This document shows positions 11,616 through 20,688 of a stretch of 64,000 bases of DNA, in pieces. The DNA comes from Pseudomonas sp. G34 (GTDB lineage: Bacteria > Pseudomonadota > Gammaproteobacteria > Pseudomonadales > Pseudomonadaceae), in the NCBI RefSeq assembly GCF_031119625.1, contig NZ_JAVHZV010000021.1, positions 1 through 64,000 of the forward strand, in the 5' to 3' direction. The translations under genes and the position numbers were made by a program. Position 1 is the first letter of the stretch. Every line of letters starts with the position of its first letter. The notes under the pieces are model-generated. The model was given only the letters and a program-made list of their open reading frames with translations, searched no databases and was not told where the DNA came from.

Positions 11616-12110
11616 ATGAACAAGACGCTGATCACAGGGTTACTGCTGGCCGGCAGCGCTACCCTGGCTCAAGCCGAGCCGTTGAATATCGAAGGTATTG
11701 GCCTGTCGCGCGACGTGTCGTGCAAGGGCCATGACGTCAACATCAGCGGCAACGCCAACGTGATTCACCTCAAGGGTGACTGTGGCGCGGTGCTGGTCTA
11801 CGGCAGTGAGCACAAGGTGACGCTGGCTACCGCCAAGTCGCTGACCGTATCGGGTGCCGAGCACGAGGTAGTTGCCGAGCGGGTCAATGCACTAAGCGTC
11901 GACACCACCGAAAACCAGGTGCGTACGACGGTTGCGGCTGGCGAGCAGCCAGCGCTGGTCGAGGTGACGGGCGCCGATCAGGAGCTGGACCTGCAGTTCG
12001 AGGGGCCGGTGAAGCTGGATGTCAGCGGCACCAACCAGCAGGTGCGCTGGCGCGGCGAGGAGCCGGAGGTACAGATGAGCGGCATCGACAACCGGGTCGA
12101 GCGCCAATAG
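11616..12110 (+). CDS. Exported DUF3060 protein
   Basis: 164-residue protein with a signal peptide (NKTLITGLLLAGSATLAQA) and a mature part made of short regular beta segments such as GHDVNISGNANVIHLKGDCG, SEHKVTLATAKSLTVSGAEHEV and GTNQQVRWRGEEPEV. This is the repeating DUF3060 pattern, likely a small parallel beta solenoid in the periplasm. Function is unknown. The ATG at 11616 has GAGAGGG upstream. Its gene is alone between trpI and gloA. Confidence 0.75.
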   Translation: MNKTLITGLLLAGSATLAQAEPLNIEGIGLSRDVSCKGHDVNISGNANVIHLKGDCGAVLVYGSEHKVTLATAKSLTVSGAEHEVVAERVNALSVDTTENQVRTTVAAGEQPALVEVTGADQELDLQFEGPVKLDVSGTNQQVRWRGEEPEVQMSGIDNRVERQ

Positions 12111-12142
12111 CAACGGGCGCCCCGGGTGGGGCGCCACGTTGA

Positions 12143-12670
12143 TCAGTCCACGTCGGTGAACTGGATGATTTCCACCCAGTAGCCGTCCGGATCCTTGATG
12201 AAGGCGATGTTGCGCATGCGCCCGTCGGTCAGGCGCTTCTGGAAGTCCACGCCGAGGTCTTCGAAGCGCTGGCAGGCGGCCTTGATGTCCGGCACCGCCA
12301 CGCACAGGTGACCGAAGCCGCGCGGGTCGCTGTTGCCGCTGTGGTAGGAGAATTCAGGATCCTTCTCGGTGCCGTAGTTGTAGGTCAGCTCCAGCACGCC
12401 GGGGATGGATTTGCGCCACTGGTGACGGGCTTTCGGGTCGGTCGGGATCTGCGACTTGTCGGCAATCAGCGCCAGGAAGTACAGGCTGAATTCGGCGTCC
12501 GGAAAGTCACTCTTCTCGAGCAGGGTGAAGCCCAGCACGCGGGTGTAGAAGTCCAGCGACTTCTCGAGATCCTTCACGCGGATCATGGTGTGGTTGTAGA
12601 CGAAGTCCGCCGTGGCGACGTCAGGCTTGCCGGTCACGCCGGGCAGGGTGTTGAGTTCATCGAGGGTCAT
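12143..12670 (-). CDS. gloA: Lactoylglutathione lyase (glyoxalase I)
   Basis: 175-residue enzyme of the longer, eukaryote-like glyoxalase I type, isomerising the methylglyoxal-glutathione hemithioacetal to S-lactoylglutathione. The metal ligand pattern is visible as His in FVYNHTMIRV, Glu in VLELTYNYG, His in GFGHLCVAV and Glu in GYWVEIIQF. An in-frame ATG at 12682 is an alternative start; 12670 has GGAA seven bases upstream. It is a stand-alone gene. Confidence 0.92.
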   Translation of the reverse strand: MTLDELNTLPGVTGKPDVATADFVYNHTMIRVKDLEKSLDFYTRVLGFTLLEKSDFPDAEFSLYFLALIADKSQIPTDPKARHQWRKSIPGVLELTYNYGTEKDPEFSYHSGNSDPRGFGHLCVAVPDIKAACQRFEDLGVDFQKRLTDGRMRNIAFIKDPDGYWVEIIQFTDVD

Positions 12671-12800
12671 GGGCGTTTCCATCAGGTGAGTGGACGATTC
12701 GAAAGGTCATGAGGTCAGTAGATGGCCTCGTGGGGTGGGTTTTTCAAGGTTGTTGCCTCGGCAGGGCGCCTTTAAGGCGGTAGCAGCCGTTTGCGATCCA

Positions 12801-12869
12801 GTGGGAGGGGCTTTAGCCCCGAGCTTTTTAAACCTAGTCAGGCACAATCGAGGCTAAAGCCTCTCCCAC
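12801..12869. repeat. Imperfect inverted repeat, Pseudomonas intergenic type
   Basis: Arms of 22 bases, 12801-12822 (GTGGGAGGGGCTTTAGCCCC...) and 12848-12869 (...GGCTAAAGCCTCTCCCAC), pair with two mismatches. It lies between gloA and the phosphodiesterase gene. It resembles the elements at 45-100 and 42662-42734 in its GTGGGAG...CTCCCAC ends but has a different core. Confidence 0.8.
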
Positions 12870-12905
12870 AAAAGCGCCCTGCCTACCGGCCGCTTTTGCC
12901 TTGCA

Positions 12906-13364
12906 TCAGATCTCCAAAGTAATCAGTTCGAACCGCACCCCATCGCCATCGATATGCAGCAGGGCCACGCTGATCGGCAGCTTGAAGCGCCGCGGGCCGG
13001 CGCTGCCGGGGTTGAGGTAAAGCACGCCGTCACGCTCCTCATGCAGCGGTTTGTGCGAGTGCCCGGCGATCACCACGTCGATGCCTTCGGCCTTGGGGTC
13101 GATATCCAGCCCCTTGAGGTCATGCAGCAGGTACAGGCGGACCGCGCCGAAGCGCAGCGTCAGGCGCTCGGGAATGGCGTCGGCCCAGGCCTCGTCATCA
13201 TTGTTGCCGCGCACCACCGACAGCGGCGCAATGCGTTCGAGCTCGGCAAGGATCTGCGGCCCGCCGATATCGCCCGCGTGGATCAGCTGGTCGACGCCCT
13301 GCAGCGCCGCCAGTGCCTGGGGTCGCAACAGGCCGTGGGTGTCGGCGATCAGGCCAATCTTCAT
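12906..13364 (-). CDS. YfcE/MJ0936-type metallophosphodiesterase
   Basis: 152-residue calcineurin-like phosphoesterase with all metal-site motifs: DTH (residues 8-10), GD in IHAGDIGG, GNND in VVRGNNDDE, and GHSH near residue 100. This size class (YfcE) hydrolyses phosphodiesters in vitro; the natural substrate is uncertain. It is cytoplasmic and has no operon partner. Confidence 0.85.
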   Translation of the reverse strand: MKIGLIADTHGLLRPQALAALQGVDQLIHAGDIGGPQILAELERIAPLSVVRGNNDDEAWADAIPERLTLRFGAVRLYLLHDLKGLDIDPKAEGIDVVIAGHSHKPLHEERDGVLYLNPGSAGPRRFKLPISVALLHIDGDGVRFELITLEI

Positions 13365-13426
13365 GGGGTCTCCTGCATGGTCTTTCTAGGAGCAGGCTCG
13401 CCCGCAATGCGTTCCGTAAACCGTAG

Positions 13427-13453
13427 CCCGGGTCGAGCGAAGCGACACCCGGG
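13427..13453. repeat. Short palindromic repeat
   Basis: CCCGGGT (13427-13433) and ACCCGGG (13447-13453) flank CGAGCGAAGCGAC. The surrounding GTAGCCCGGGTCGAGCG is a familiar dispersed palindrome in pseudomonad spacers. It lies in the spacer upstream of the phosphodiesterase start and beyond the ilvD terminator. Confidence 0.6.
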
Positions 13454-13469
13454 GCGTTCCCAAAAACAG

Positions 13470-13494
13470 AAAACCCGGCACAAGGCCGGGTTTT
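13470..13494 (-). terminator. Rho-independent terminator of ilvD
   Basis: AAAACCCGGC (13470-13479) pairs with GCCGGGTTTT (13485-13494). On the minus strand the hairpin ends in a T run and lies 20 bases past the ilvD stop. Confidence 0.9.
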
Positions 13495-13513
13495 CGTACC
13501 GCGAGCTGAAGGA

Positions 13514-15352
13514 TCAACCGTCCAGCATCGCCTTGTTGCGCACCGCGCCCTTGTCGGCGCTGGTGGCGAGCAGGGCGTAGGCTTTCAACGCCGTGGTCAC
13601 CTTGCGCGGACGCTGTTCGACCGGCTTCCAGCCCTTCTTGTCCTGCTCGTGGCGGCGGTGGGCAATTTCCTCGTCGCTGACCAGCAGGTTGATGGTGCGG
13701 TTGGGGATGTCGATCAGCACCTTGTCGCCATCCTGCACCAGGCCGATGGCGCCGCCGGCAGCCGCTTCCGGCGAGGCGTGGCCGATGGACAGGCCGCTGG
13801 TGCCACCGGAGAAGCGACCATCGGTGAGCAGTGCACAGGCTTTGCCCAGGCCCTTGGATTTCAGGTACGAGGTCGGGTAGAGCATTTCCTGCATGCCAGG
13901 GCCGCCCTTCGGGCCTTCGTAGCGAATGATGACGATGTCGCCTTCCTTCACCTCGTCATTGAGGATGCCGCGCACCGCGCTGTCCTGGCTTTCGAAGATC
14001 TTCGCGTTGCCTTCGAACACGTGGATCGACTCGTCGACGCCAGCGGTTTTCACCACGCAGCCGTCCAGGGCGATGTTGCCGTACAGCACGGCCAGGCCGC
14101 CCTCTTTCGAGTAGGCATGCTCGAAGCTGCGGATGCAGCCGTTCTCGCGGTCGTCGTCCAGGGTTTCCCAGCGGGTCGACTGGCTGAAGGCGGTCTGGGT
14201 GGGGATGCCGGCCGGGCCGGCCTTGAAGAAGTGGTGCACCGCTTCATCGTCGGTCTGGGTGATGTCCCATTTGGCGATGGCCTCTGCCATGCTGCGGCTG
14301 TGCACGGTCGGCAGGTCGGTATGCAGCAGGCCGCCACGGGCCAGGGAACCGAGGATCGAGAAGATCCCGCCGGCGCGATGCACGTCTTCCATGTGGTACT
14401 TCTGGATGTTCGGCGCGACTTTGCACAGCTGCGGCACGTGGCGCGACAGGCGGTCGATGTCGCGCAGGTCGAAATCGATCTCGGCTTCCTGAGCTGCCGC
14501 CAGCAGGTGCAGGATGGTGTTGGTCGAACCGCCCATGGCGATGTCGAGCATCATGGCGTTCTCGAACGCCTTGAAGTTGGCGATGTTGCGCGGCAGCACC
14601 GAGTCGTCGTTGTCGCCGTAGTAACGCTTGCACAGCTCGACGATGGTACGCCCGGCCTGCAGGAACAACTGCTCGCGGTCGCTGTGGGTGGCCAGGGTGG
14701 AGCCGTTACCCGGCAGGGCCAGGCCCAGGGCTTCGACCAGGCAGTTCATCGAGTTGGCGGTGAACATGCCGGAGCACGAGCCGCAGGTCGGGCAGGCGCT
14801 GCGCTCGTATTCGGCGACCTTCTCGTCCGAGGCGGTGGAGTCGGCGGCGATCACCATGGCGTCCACCAGGTCCAGGCCGTGGCTGGCCAGCTTGGTCTTG
14901 CCGGCTTCCATCGGCCCGCCGGAGACGAAGATCACCGGAATGTTCAGGCGCAGGGCGGCCATCAGCATGCCGGGGGTGATCTTGTCGCAGTTGGAGATGC
15001 ACACGATGGCGTCGGCGCAGTGGGCGTTGACCATGTACTCCACGGAGTCGGCGATGATCTCGCGGCTCGGCAGCGAATAGAGCATGCCGTCGTGGCCCAT
15101 GGCGATGCCATCGTCGACGGCGATGGTGTTGAATTCCTTGGCCACGCCGCCGGCCTTCTCGATCTCGCGGGCGACCAGCTGGCCGAGATCCTTGAGGTGC
15201 ACGTGGCCGGGCACGAACTGGGTGAAGGAGTTGGCGATGGCGATGATCGGTTTCTTGAAGTCTTCGTCCTTCATCCCGGTGGCGCGCCACAGGGCACGGG
15301 CGCCGGCCATGTTGCGGCCGTGGGTGGAGGTTTTCGAGCGGTAATCAGGCAT
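13514..15352 (-). CDS. ilvD: Dihydroxy-acid dehydratase
   Basis: 612-residue iron-sulfur enzyme converting 2,3-dihydroxy-isovalerate and -methylvalerate to the keto acids of valine/leucine and isoleucine. IlvD/Edd family signatures are [10 protein letters not shown] and a cysteine-rich [19 protein letters not shown] segment that provides cluster ligands; [20 protein letters not shown] lies near the C-terminus. Full length for the class that carries a 4Fe-4S cluster. AGGAAA precedes the start. It is a single-gene unit with its own terminator. Confidence 0.97.
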   Translation of the reverse strand: MPDYRSKTSTHGRNMAGARALWRATGMKDEDFKKPIIAIANSFTQFVPGHVHLKDLGQLVAREIEKAGGVAKEFNTIAVDDGIAMGHDGMLYSLPSREIIADSVEYMVNAHCADAIVCISNCDKITPGMLMAALRLNIPVIFVSGGPMEAGKTKLASHGLDLVDAMVIAADSTASDEKVAEYERSACPTCGSCSGMFTANSMNCLVEALGLALPGNGSTLATHSDREQLFLQAGRTIVELCKRYYGDNDDSVLPRNIANFKAFENAMMLDIAMGGSTNTILHLLAAAQEAEIDFDLRDIDRLSRHVPQLCKVAPNIQKYHMEDVHRAGGIFSILGSLARGGLLHTDLPTVHSRSMAEAIAKWDITQTDDEAVHHFFKAGPAGIPTQTAFSQSTRWETLDDDRENGCIRSFEHAYSKEGGLAVLYGNIALDGCVVKTAGVDESIHVFEGNAKIFESQDSAVRGILNDEVKEGDIVIIRYEGPKGGPGMQEMLYPTSYLKSKGLGKACALLTDGRFSGGTSGLSIGHASPEAAAGGAIGLVQDGDKVLIDIPNRTINLLVSDEEIAHRRHEQDKKGWKPVEQRPRKVTTALKAYALLATSADKGAVRNKAMLDG

Positions 15353-15548
15353 GGCGGTTTCCTGCGGCTAATCAGGTAGGCATTGATAGAGGGGTGAGCG
15401 GATCAGCGGCAGATGACCGCGAAGCAAGGTGGCATGGCGCACGACGGGATCTCCGTCTGCCTGCCCGGGCTCACAGGCCCGCCGAAGGGTGGCTGGCGGG
15501 AAATGCCCCGATTCTACGCCGCACCGGGCGGGGGAGGAAAGGCTGCTG

Positions 15549-15573
15549 GCCGCCGGCCGTCCCCGCCGGCGGC
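15549..15573 (-). terminator. GC-rich hairpin after cheB
   Basis: Perfect nine-base arms GCCGCCGGC (15549-15557) and GCCGGCGGC (15565-15573) begin seven bases past the cheB stop. There is no T run, so it may stabilise the end of the long chemosensory transcript or act with another factor rather than being a classic terminator. Confidence 0.5.
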
Positions 15574-15579
15574 ACGGCG

Positions 15580-16641
15580 CTAGCCGCGCAGGATGGCGGC
15601 GGGAATATGCTCCAGGGGGATTTCCCGGCTGACCGCGCCGAGCTTCATGGCTTCCTTGGGCATGCCGTAGACCACGCAGCTGGCCTCGTCCTGGCCGAGG
15701 GTCAGGGCGCCGGCATCAAACATCTCGCGCAGGCCACGGGCGCCGTCGTCGCCCATGCCGGTCATGATGATGCCGGTGGCGTTGGCACCGGCGGCGCGGG
15801 CGGTGGAGCGAAACAGCACGTCCACCGAGGGTCGGTGGCGGCTGACCGGCGGGCCATCGACCACGTCGACCACGTACTGGGCGCCGCTGCGTTTGAGCAG
15901 CAGGTGGCGGCCACCCGGGGCGATCAGTGCGCGACCGGGCACCACACGGTCGCCATGGCGCGCCTCCAGCACCTCCAGTTCGCACAGCCCGTTGAGGCGC
16001 TCGGCGAAGGCGGCGGTGAAGCGCTCGGGCATGTGCTGGACGATCACCAGTGCCGGGCACACCCGCGGCAGACGGGTGAGGATGTACTCCAGGGCCTGGG
16101 TGCCGCCGGTGGAGGTGCCGATGGCGACGATACGCTCGGTGGTGCGCGCCATGGCGCCGCTGGCGGGCGGCAGGATGGCGTCGGCGCTGAGCTTGGCCTG
16201 GGGCGCGGCAGGTGCCGGCTTGTTGGCCAGGCGGCCAACGTTGGCACGAGCGGCGGCCTTGACCGCATTGACCAGGTCATCGCTGGCGTCGACCAGGAAC
16301 TTGCTGAGGCTGGCCTGGGGTTTGGTGACGATGCTCACCGCGCCGGCCGCCAGGGCCTGCATGGTGGTGGCGGCGCCCTTTTCGGTCAGCGTCGAGCAGA
16401 TCACCACCGGGGTCGGACGCTCGGCCATCAGTTTGCGCAGGAAGGTGATGCCGTCCATGCGCGGCATCTCGACGTCGAGCACGATCACGTCGGGCCACTG
16501 GCGCTGCATCTTGTCGAGGGCGAACAGCGGGTCGGCGGCGGTGCCGATGACCTCGATCGCCGAGTCGGCCGCCAGCACCTGGGAGAGCACCTGGCGCACC
16601 ACGGCCGAGTCGTCGACGATCATGACTTTTATGCTTTTCAT
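15580..16641 (-). CDS. cheB: Chemotaxis protein-glutamate methylesterase CheB
   Basis: 353 residues: a receiver domain (1-120) with the phosphorylated Asp56 in VIVLDVEMP and an acidic pair in IVDDS, a linker rich in Ala/Pro, then the methylesterase/deamidase domain with catalytic Ser (GTSTGGTQ), His (VQHMPERF) and Asp (GMGDDGARG). It removes methyl groups from receptor glutamates to adapt signalling. Last gene of the operon; its ATG overlaps the cheD stop by four bases. Confidence 0.95.
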   Translation of the reverse strand: MKSIKVMIVDDSAVVRQVLSQVLAADSAIEVIGTAADPLFALDKMQRQWPDVIVLDVEMPRMDGITFLRKLMAERPTPVVICSTLTEKGAATTMQALAAGAVSIVTKPQASLSKFLVDASDDLVNAVKAAARANVGRLANKPAPAAPQAKLSADAILPPASGAMARTTERIVAIGTSTGGTQALEYILTRLPRVCPALVIVQHMPERFTAAFAERLNGLCELEVLEARHGDRVVPGRALIAPGGRHLLLKRSGAQYVVDVVDGPPVSRHRPSVDVLFRSTARAAGANATGIIMTGMGDDGARGLREMFDAGALTLGQDEASCVVYGMPKEAMKLGAVSREIPLEHIPAAILRG

Positions 16642-17156
16642 TGCGATTGCTGTCCAGCGCGGAGCCCGGAGGCGTTTAGTGGCAGGCTTTGCTTCAGGGC
16701 GATCTGGCCGCTCCAGATATCAAAGATTAGATTGCGGTGGCCGATGCCGCCGACATGTTCGCCATGGCAGCCGATGTTCCTCTCGGCGAGCAGGCGGCGG
16801 GCCATGGCGACGTTATGCTGGCCGACATGTTGGCGCCGGGGGTGGGCCAGCTCGGGGAACATCTGCCCGCCGCCGAACAGGCGGCCCTGGTAGTCGCTCG
16901 GCGAGGTGCCGCTCAGTCTGATCGCGTCACACAGCAGGCTCATGGCTTCATCGCCGTAACGGCCGTCGGGCTTGTCGGTCGGCTGGCCCCGTGTCGGCAG
17001 CATGAAGTGGCACATGCCGCCCAGGTGTGCATCAGGGTGCCAGAGCACGATCGACACGCAGGAGCCCAGCAGGGTGCGCACGCGGGTGTTGGGGCCACCG
17101 AAGTAGTAGCCGCTGGGTTGCAGATAGACCTCGGTGATGACCGCACGTTTAGGCAT
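16638..17156 (-). CDS. cheD: Chemoreceptor glutamine deamidase CheD
   Basis: 172-residue CheD. The catalytic Cys sits in [14 protein letters not shown], with the partner His in GGMCHFMLP. CheD deamidates receptor glutamines and in some systems works with a CheC phosphatase, which is absent here. Start overlaps the cheR stop by eight bases. The presence of CheD between cheR and cheB is typical of the F7-type clusters, such as cluster II of P. aeruginosa. Confidence 0.93.
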   Translation of the reverse strand: MPKRAVITEVYLQPSGYYFGGPNTRVRTLLGSCVSIVLWHPDAHLGGMCHFMLPTRGQPTDKPDGRYGDEAMSLLCDAIRLSGTSPSDYQGRLFGGGQMFPELAHPRRQHVGQHNVAMARRLLAERNIGCHGEHVGGIGHRNLIFDIWSGQIALKQSLPLNASGLRAGQQSQ

Positions 17157-17970
17157 CGGGCTTTTGGTAGATCGAGGGTTTGACGGCCTTGAGGGTATCG
17201 GTGATGCCGTTCAGGCTCTCCGAATGGCTGATGATGAAATGGCCACCCGGACGCAGGTGTTTGAGCAGGCGGGCGACGACCTGGCGCTTGGTGTCGGCAT
17301 CGAAGTAGATCATCACGTTGCGCAGGAAAATCACCTCGAACAGGCCCACATCCGGCAGCGCATTGTTGAGGTTGATCTGGGCGAAGCGCACCCGCTGGCG
17401 CAGCGCCGGGGCGATCATCATGCGTCCCTGGTTGTCGTCGACGCCGCGCAGGCAGTACTTGACCAGCAGGTGGCGGGGAATGCTCTGGCCATCCTCGAGG
17501 TCGTACACGCCGTTGCGTGCCTGGCCGAGGATGCGCTGGCTGATGTCCGAGGCGAGGATTTCCCACGGCCGTTCACCCAGGCGCTCGGCCAAGAGCAGCG
17601 CCAGGGTGTAAGGCTCCTCGCCGCTGGAGCAGGCGCCGCTCCAGATCCGCAGCGGCCGGCCGCTGGGAATCGTGCCGGGTTTTTGCAGCAGTTCGCGCAG
17701 AAAGTCGAAGTGCTTGGGCTCGCGGAAAAAGTAGGTTTCGTTGGTGGTGAGCAGGTCCACACAGGTCTGCAATTCCGTCGCATCCTTGCCGACCAGGCGA
17801 AAATACTCGCCATAGGCGGCCATGCCGAGGGTGCGCAGGCGCTTGCTCAGGCGCCCGGCAACCAGCGGTTTCTTGGCTTCGGAGAGGTTGATGCCGGCGA
17901 TGTCGTGGATCAGCTGGCGAAACTGGCTGAACTCGCTATCCGAGAGCGTGACTTGGTTGGATAGGGGCAT
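17149..17970 (-). CDS. cheR: Chemotaxis protein methyltransferase CheR
   Basis: 273-residue S-adenosylmethionine-dependent methyltransferase that methylates receptor glutamates. The N-terminal helical domain (1-75) is followed by the catalytic Rossmann domain, with the SAM loop IWSGACSSGEEPYTLA and the RNVMIYFD motif. No TPR extension. It begins two bases after the upstream cheW stop. Confidence 0.95.
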   Translation of the reverse strand: MPLSNQVTLSDSEFSQFRQLIHDIAGINLSEAKKPLVAGRLSKRLRTLGMAAYGEYFRLVGKDATELQTCVDLLTTNETYFFREPKHFDFLRELLQKPGTIPSGRPLRIWSGACSSGEEPYTLALLLAERLGERPWEILASDISQRILGQARNGVYDLEDGQSIPRHLLVKYCLRGVDDNQGRMMIAPALRQRVRFAQINLNNALPDVGLFEVIFLRNVMIYFDADTKRQVVARLLKHLRPGGHFIISHSESLNGITDTLKAVKPSIYQKPDA

Positions 17971-17971
17971 C

Positions 17972-18487
17972 TCAGCGCTCAGCCCCCTGTTGCTGGGCCT
18001 GGCTCAGGGCCACGTATTCTTCAGCCGAGATCACCCGGCCGATATCGAGCATCACCACCAGGCGATCATCCAGCTTGCCCATGCCGCGAATGAAGTCGGC
18101 GCGGATGCTGCCGCCGAAGGCGGGGGTCGGTTCGATATGTTCGGCGCCCAGCTCACGCACCTCGTTGACCGCGTCGACCACGATGCCGATCACCTGGGTA
18201 TGAGTTGGCCCGGCGATCTCCAGGATCACGATGCAGGTGCGCGGGCCGATGACGGTGGCTTGCCCGCCAAAGCGCTGGCCGAGGTCCACCACCGGTACCA
18301 CGGCGCCGCGCAGGTTGATCACCCCGAGAATGCTCGGCGGCATCATCGGCACGGTGGTCAGTTGGCCGTACTCGATGATCTCGCGCACGGCGCGGATCTC
18401 CACCGCGAACAGCTCATGGGCCAGGGTGAAGGTCAGGTATTGGCCCGACTCCGCCGTGGCGTTGTCGAGCAGCCGTGGTTCACTCAT
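17972..18487 (-). CDS. cheW: CheW coupling protein (distal copy)
   Basis: 171-residue CheW, a scaffold linking receptors to the CheA P5 domain. Typical elements are LTFTLAHELFAVEIRAVREII, the INLRGAVVPVVDL motif and the C-terminal VVMLDIGRVIS. It differs substantially from the second CheW at 20191-20688, so it is not a recent duplicate; two adaptors may serve the two receptors of the operon. Confidence 0.94.
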   Translation of the reverse strand: MSEPRLLDNATAESGQYLTFTLAHELFAVEIRAVREIIEYGQLTTVPMMPPSILGVINLRGAVVPVVDLGQRFGGQATVIGPRTCIVILEIAGPTHTQVIGIVVDAVNEVRELGAEHIEPTPAFGGSIRADFIRGMGKLDDRLVVMLDIGRVISAEEYVALSQAQQQGAER

Positions 18488-18490
18488 GGG

Positions 18491-20140
18491 CTACTCCTGG
18501 AAGCGCACGTAGCCGGCCGGCAGGCCGCCGCTGTGGCCATCGTCATCACGCGGCTGGCGAGTCGGGCCGTTGCTGCGTGGTGGCTGCGGGCGGTTGCGCG
18601 GCGGGTTGGCGACGGTGGCACGCTCGGCCGCCCCGGTGAGCCGGAAGAAGTCCATCAGCTGTTGCAGTTGCTCGGCCTGGCCGCTCATTTCTTCGGCGGT
18701 GGCCGCCAGCTCTTCGGACGCCGAGGCATTCTGCTGGGTCAGTTCGCTGAGCTGGTTCATTGCCGTGCTGATCTGGCCGACGCCGCTGCTCTGCTCGTCG
18801 GAAGCGGCAGCGATTTCCTGTACCAGGTCGGAGGTCTTGGCAATCGACGGCACGATCTCGTCGAGCAGGGTGCCGGCGCGTTCGGCCAGGGCCACGCTGC
18901 TCTTGGCCACTTCGCCGATTTCCTGGGCAGCCACCTGGCTGCGCTCGGCCAGCTTGCGCACTTCGGCGGCCACCACGGCAAAGCCCTTGCCATGCTCGCC
19001 GGCACGGGCCGCTTCGATGGCAGCGTTGAGGGCCAGCAGGTTGGTCTGGTAGGCGATGTCGTCGACGATGCCGATCTTGTCGGCGATGGTCTTCATGGCG
19101 CGCACGGTGTCTTTCACCGCCTGGCCGCCTTCGCCGGCTTCGTTGGCGGCCTTGCTGGCCATGCCATCGGTGACCCGGGCGTTCTCGGTGTTCTGGGCGA
19201 TGGAGGCGGACATCTGCTCCATCGAGGCGCTGGTCTCCTCGACCGAGGCGGCCTGCTCGGAGGCGGCCTGGCTCATGCTCTGGGCGGTGGAGGAAATTTC
19301 CTCGGAGGCGCTGGACAGCGAGTCGGCCGAGCCGCGCACCTCGGCGATGATCTGCGCCAGCTTGGCGCTCATGTTGCTCATGGCATTGAGCAATTGGCCG
19401 GTTTCATCGCGCGCCTTGCTCTCCAGGTTGACGCGCAGGTCACCTTCGGCCAGCAGGTTCGCCGCGTCGACGGCCCGGCCCAGCGGGCGGGTGATGCTGC
19501 GGCTGATCAGGAAGCCAAGGACGATACCCAGCAACACGCCACCGATGATCAGGGCGATCAGGATGGTGCGACTGGAATTGTAGATCGCGGTGGTCTCATC
19601 GCTGGCGGTGCTGGCGTTGGCTTCCTTCATCGCCGAGAGTTCGGAGAAGATCGCGCCGATCTTGTCGCCATGGGCACGGGTTTCGCTCAATTGCTGCTGC
19701 AGTTCCGGGTTCTCGGCATACAGGTTCTGCGCGGCGGCTATTCGCAGGGTTTTCGCGATGCTGTCCTGATAGTCCTTCCAGACCGCGTCGGACTCGCGGA
19801 AAAGCTCCATGGCCCGGTCGCTGGAGAACAGCTTGCGGGCTTCGTCCATCAGGGTTCGGGCGGTTTCGCTGGTGTGGGCGATTTCGCTGGCAATGCGCTC
19901 ACGCTCCTGCTGGGTGGTGGCCAGCAAGTAGTTGGCGCGCGCCCGACCAATGGAGAGCAGATTGATGTTGGCATCCTTGATCTTGGACAGCCCTATCAGC
20001 TCCCGGTCGTACATCCGGTCGGCCATGGTGTTGATGGTCGAGGCATTGGACAGCCCGACCAGGCCGACGATGGCACTGATCGAGGCGACCAGGATGAAGG
20101 CGACGATGAGCCGGGTACCGATCTTGAAGTTACTGAGCAT
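18491..20140 (-). CDS. Methyl-accepting chemotaxis protein with 4HB sensor domain
   Basis: 549 residues with classic topology: TM1 (about 9-30), a periplasmic four-helix-bundle domain (31-190, 4HB_MCP type), TM2 (192-213), HAMP (214-266), and the cytoplasmic hairpin with the conserved tip [26 protein letters not shown]. The ligand is unknown; 4HB domains often bind amino acids or organic acids. There is no CheR-tethering pentapeptide at the C-terminus (it ends GYVRFQE). Inside the chemosensory operon between two cheW genes, it is probably the dedicated receptor for this CheA. Confidence 0.93.
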   Translation of the reverse strand: MLSNFKIGTRLIVAFILVASISAIVGLVGLSNASTINTMADRMYDRELIGLSKIKDANINLLSIGRARANYLLATTQQERERIASEIAHTSETARTLMDEARKLFSSDRAMELFRESDAVWKDYQDSIAKTLRIAAAQNLYAENPELQQQLSETRAHGDKIGAIFSELSAMKEANASTASDETTAIYNSSRTILIALIIGGVLLGIVLGFLISRSITRPLGRAVDAANLLAEGDLRVNLESKARDETGQLLNAMSNMSAKLAQIIAEVRGSADSLSSASEEISSTAQSMSQAASEQAASVEETSASMEQMSASIAQNTENARVTDGMASKAANEAGEGGQAVKDTVRAMKTIADKIGIVDDIAYQTNLLALNAAIEAARAGEHGKGFAVVAAEVRKLAERSQVAAQEIGEVAKSSVALAERAGTLLDEIVPSIAKTSDLVQEIAAASDEQSSGVGQISTAMNQLSELTQQNASASEELAATAEEMSGQAEQLQQLMDFFRLTGAAERATVANPPRNRPQPPRSNGPTRQPRDDDGHSGGLPAGYVRFQE

Positions 20141-20190
20141 GGTACAAATCCTTTCGTGTGGAGATCGCTAATGGAGTCAAGCCCGTCGGC

Positions 20191-20688
20191 TCAGTCGCTT
20201 TCTGTGTTCGGCGGGCTGCCGAGTGCTGCTAGATCGAGTACCTGGGCGAGTGCCAGCAAGGTGACGAAGCGCCCCTCCAGGCGCACGACACCGGTGATGA
20301 ATTCGCTACGCAAATGGCTGCCGAACGACGGCGCCGGCTGGATATCGGCCGGGTGGATTTCGCGCACCGCATTGACGGTATCCACCAGCACGCCGATGGC
20401 CTGGGGGCGTTCTTCGTCCGGCATGTCGAGAATCACGATGCAGGTGCGCTTGCCCAGCGGGGTCAGCTGACCGTTGAAGCGCGCCTGCAAGTCGATCACC
20501 GGCACCACCGAGCCGCGCAGATTGGTGGCCCCCCTCACCGCTGCTGGCATGCGCGGTACCGGGGTGAACCGCGTGCACTCGAGAATTTCCCGCACGTGCA
20601 GGGTATCGACGGCGTAATGCTCGTCGCCCAGCACGAAGGTGAGGTACTGCTGTGCCGGCTCCGGAGAGGCAGTGACCAGCGTGCTCAT
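20191..20688 (-). CDS. cheW: CheW coupling protein (proximal copy)
   Basis: 165-residue CheW domain protein (YLTFVLGDEHYAVDTLHVREILE, TNLRGSVVPVIDLQARF). Its start overlaps the cheA stop by four bases, so the two are made together. The 50-base space before the downstream receptor gene is the largest gap in the lower half of the operon. Confidence 0.94.
   Translation of the reverse strand: MSTLVTASPEPAQQYLTFVLGDEHYAVDTLHVREILECTRFTPVPRMPAAVRGATNLRGSVVPVIDLQARFNGQLTPLGKRTCIVILDMPDEERPQAIGVLVDTVNAVREIHPADIQPAPSFGSHLRSEFITGVVRLEGRFVTLLALAQVLDLAALGSPPNTESD

Noticed and set aside
13649..15379. 576-codon plus-strand frame opposite ilvD
   Set aside because: Shadow of ilvD; composition dominated by Val, Gly, His and Gln, with no motif.
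17822..20470. Very long open frame (882 codons) on the plus strand opposite the chemosensory genes
   Set aside because: It is antisense to cheR, cheW, mcp and cheW, has the His/Gly/Ala-rich composition typical of antisense frames in GC-rich DNA, and no family resemblance or ribosome site.
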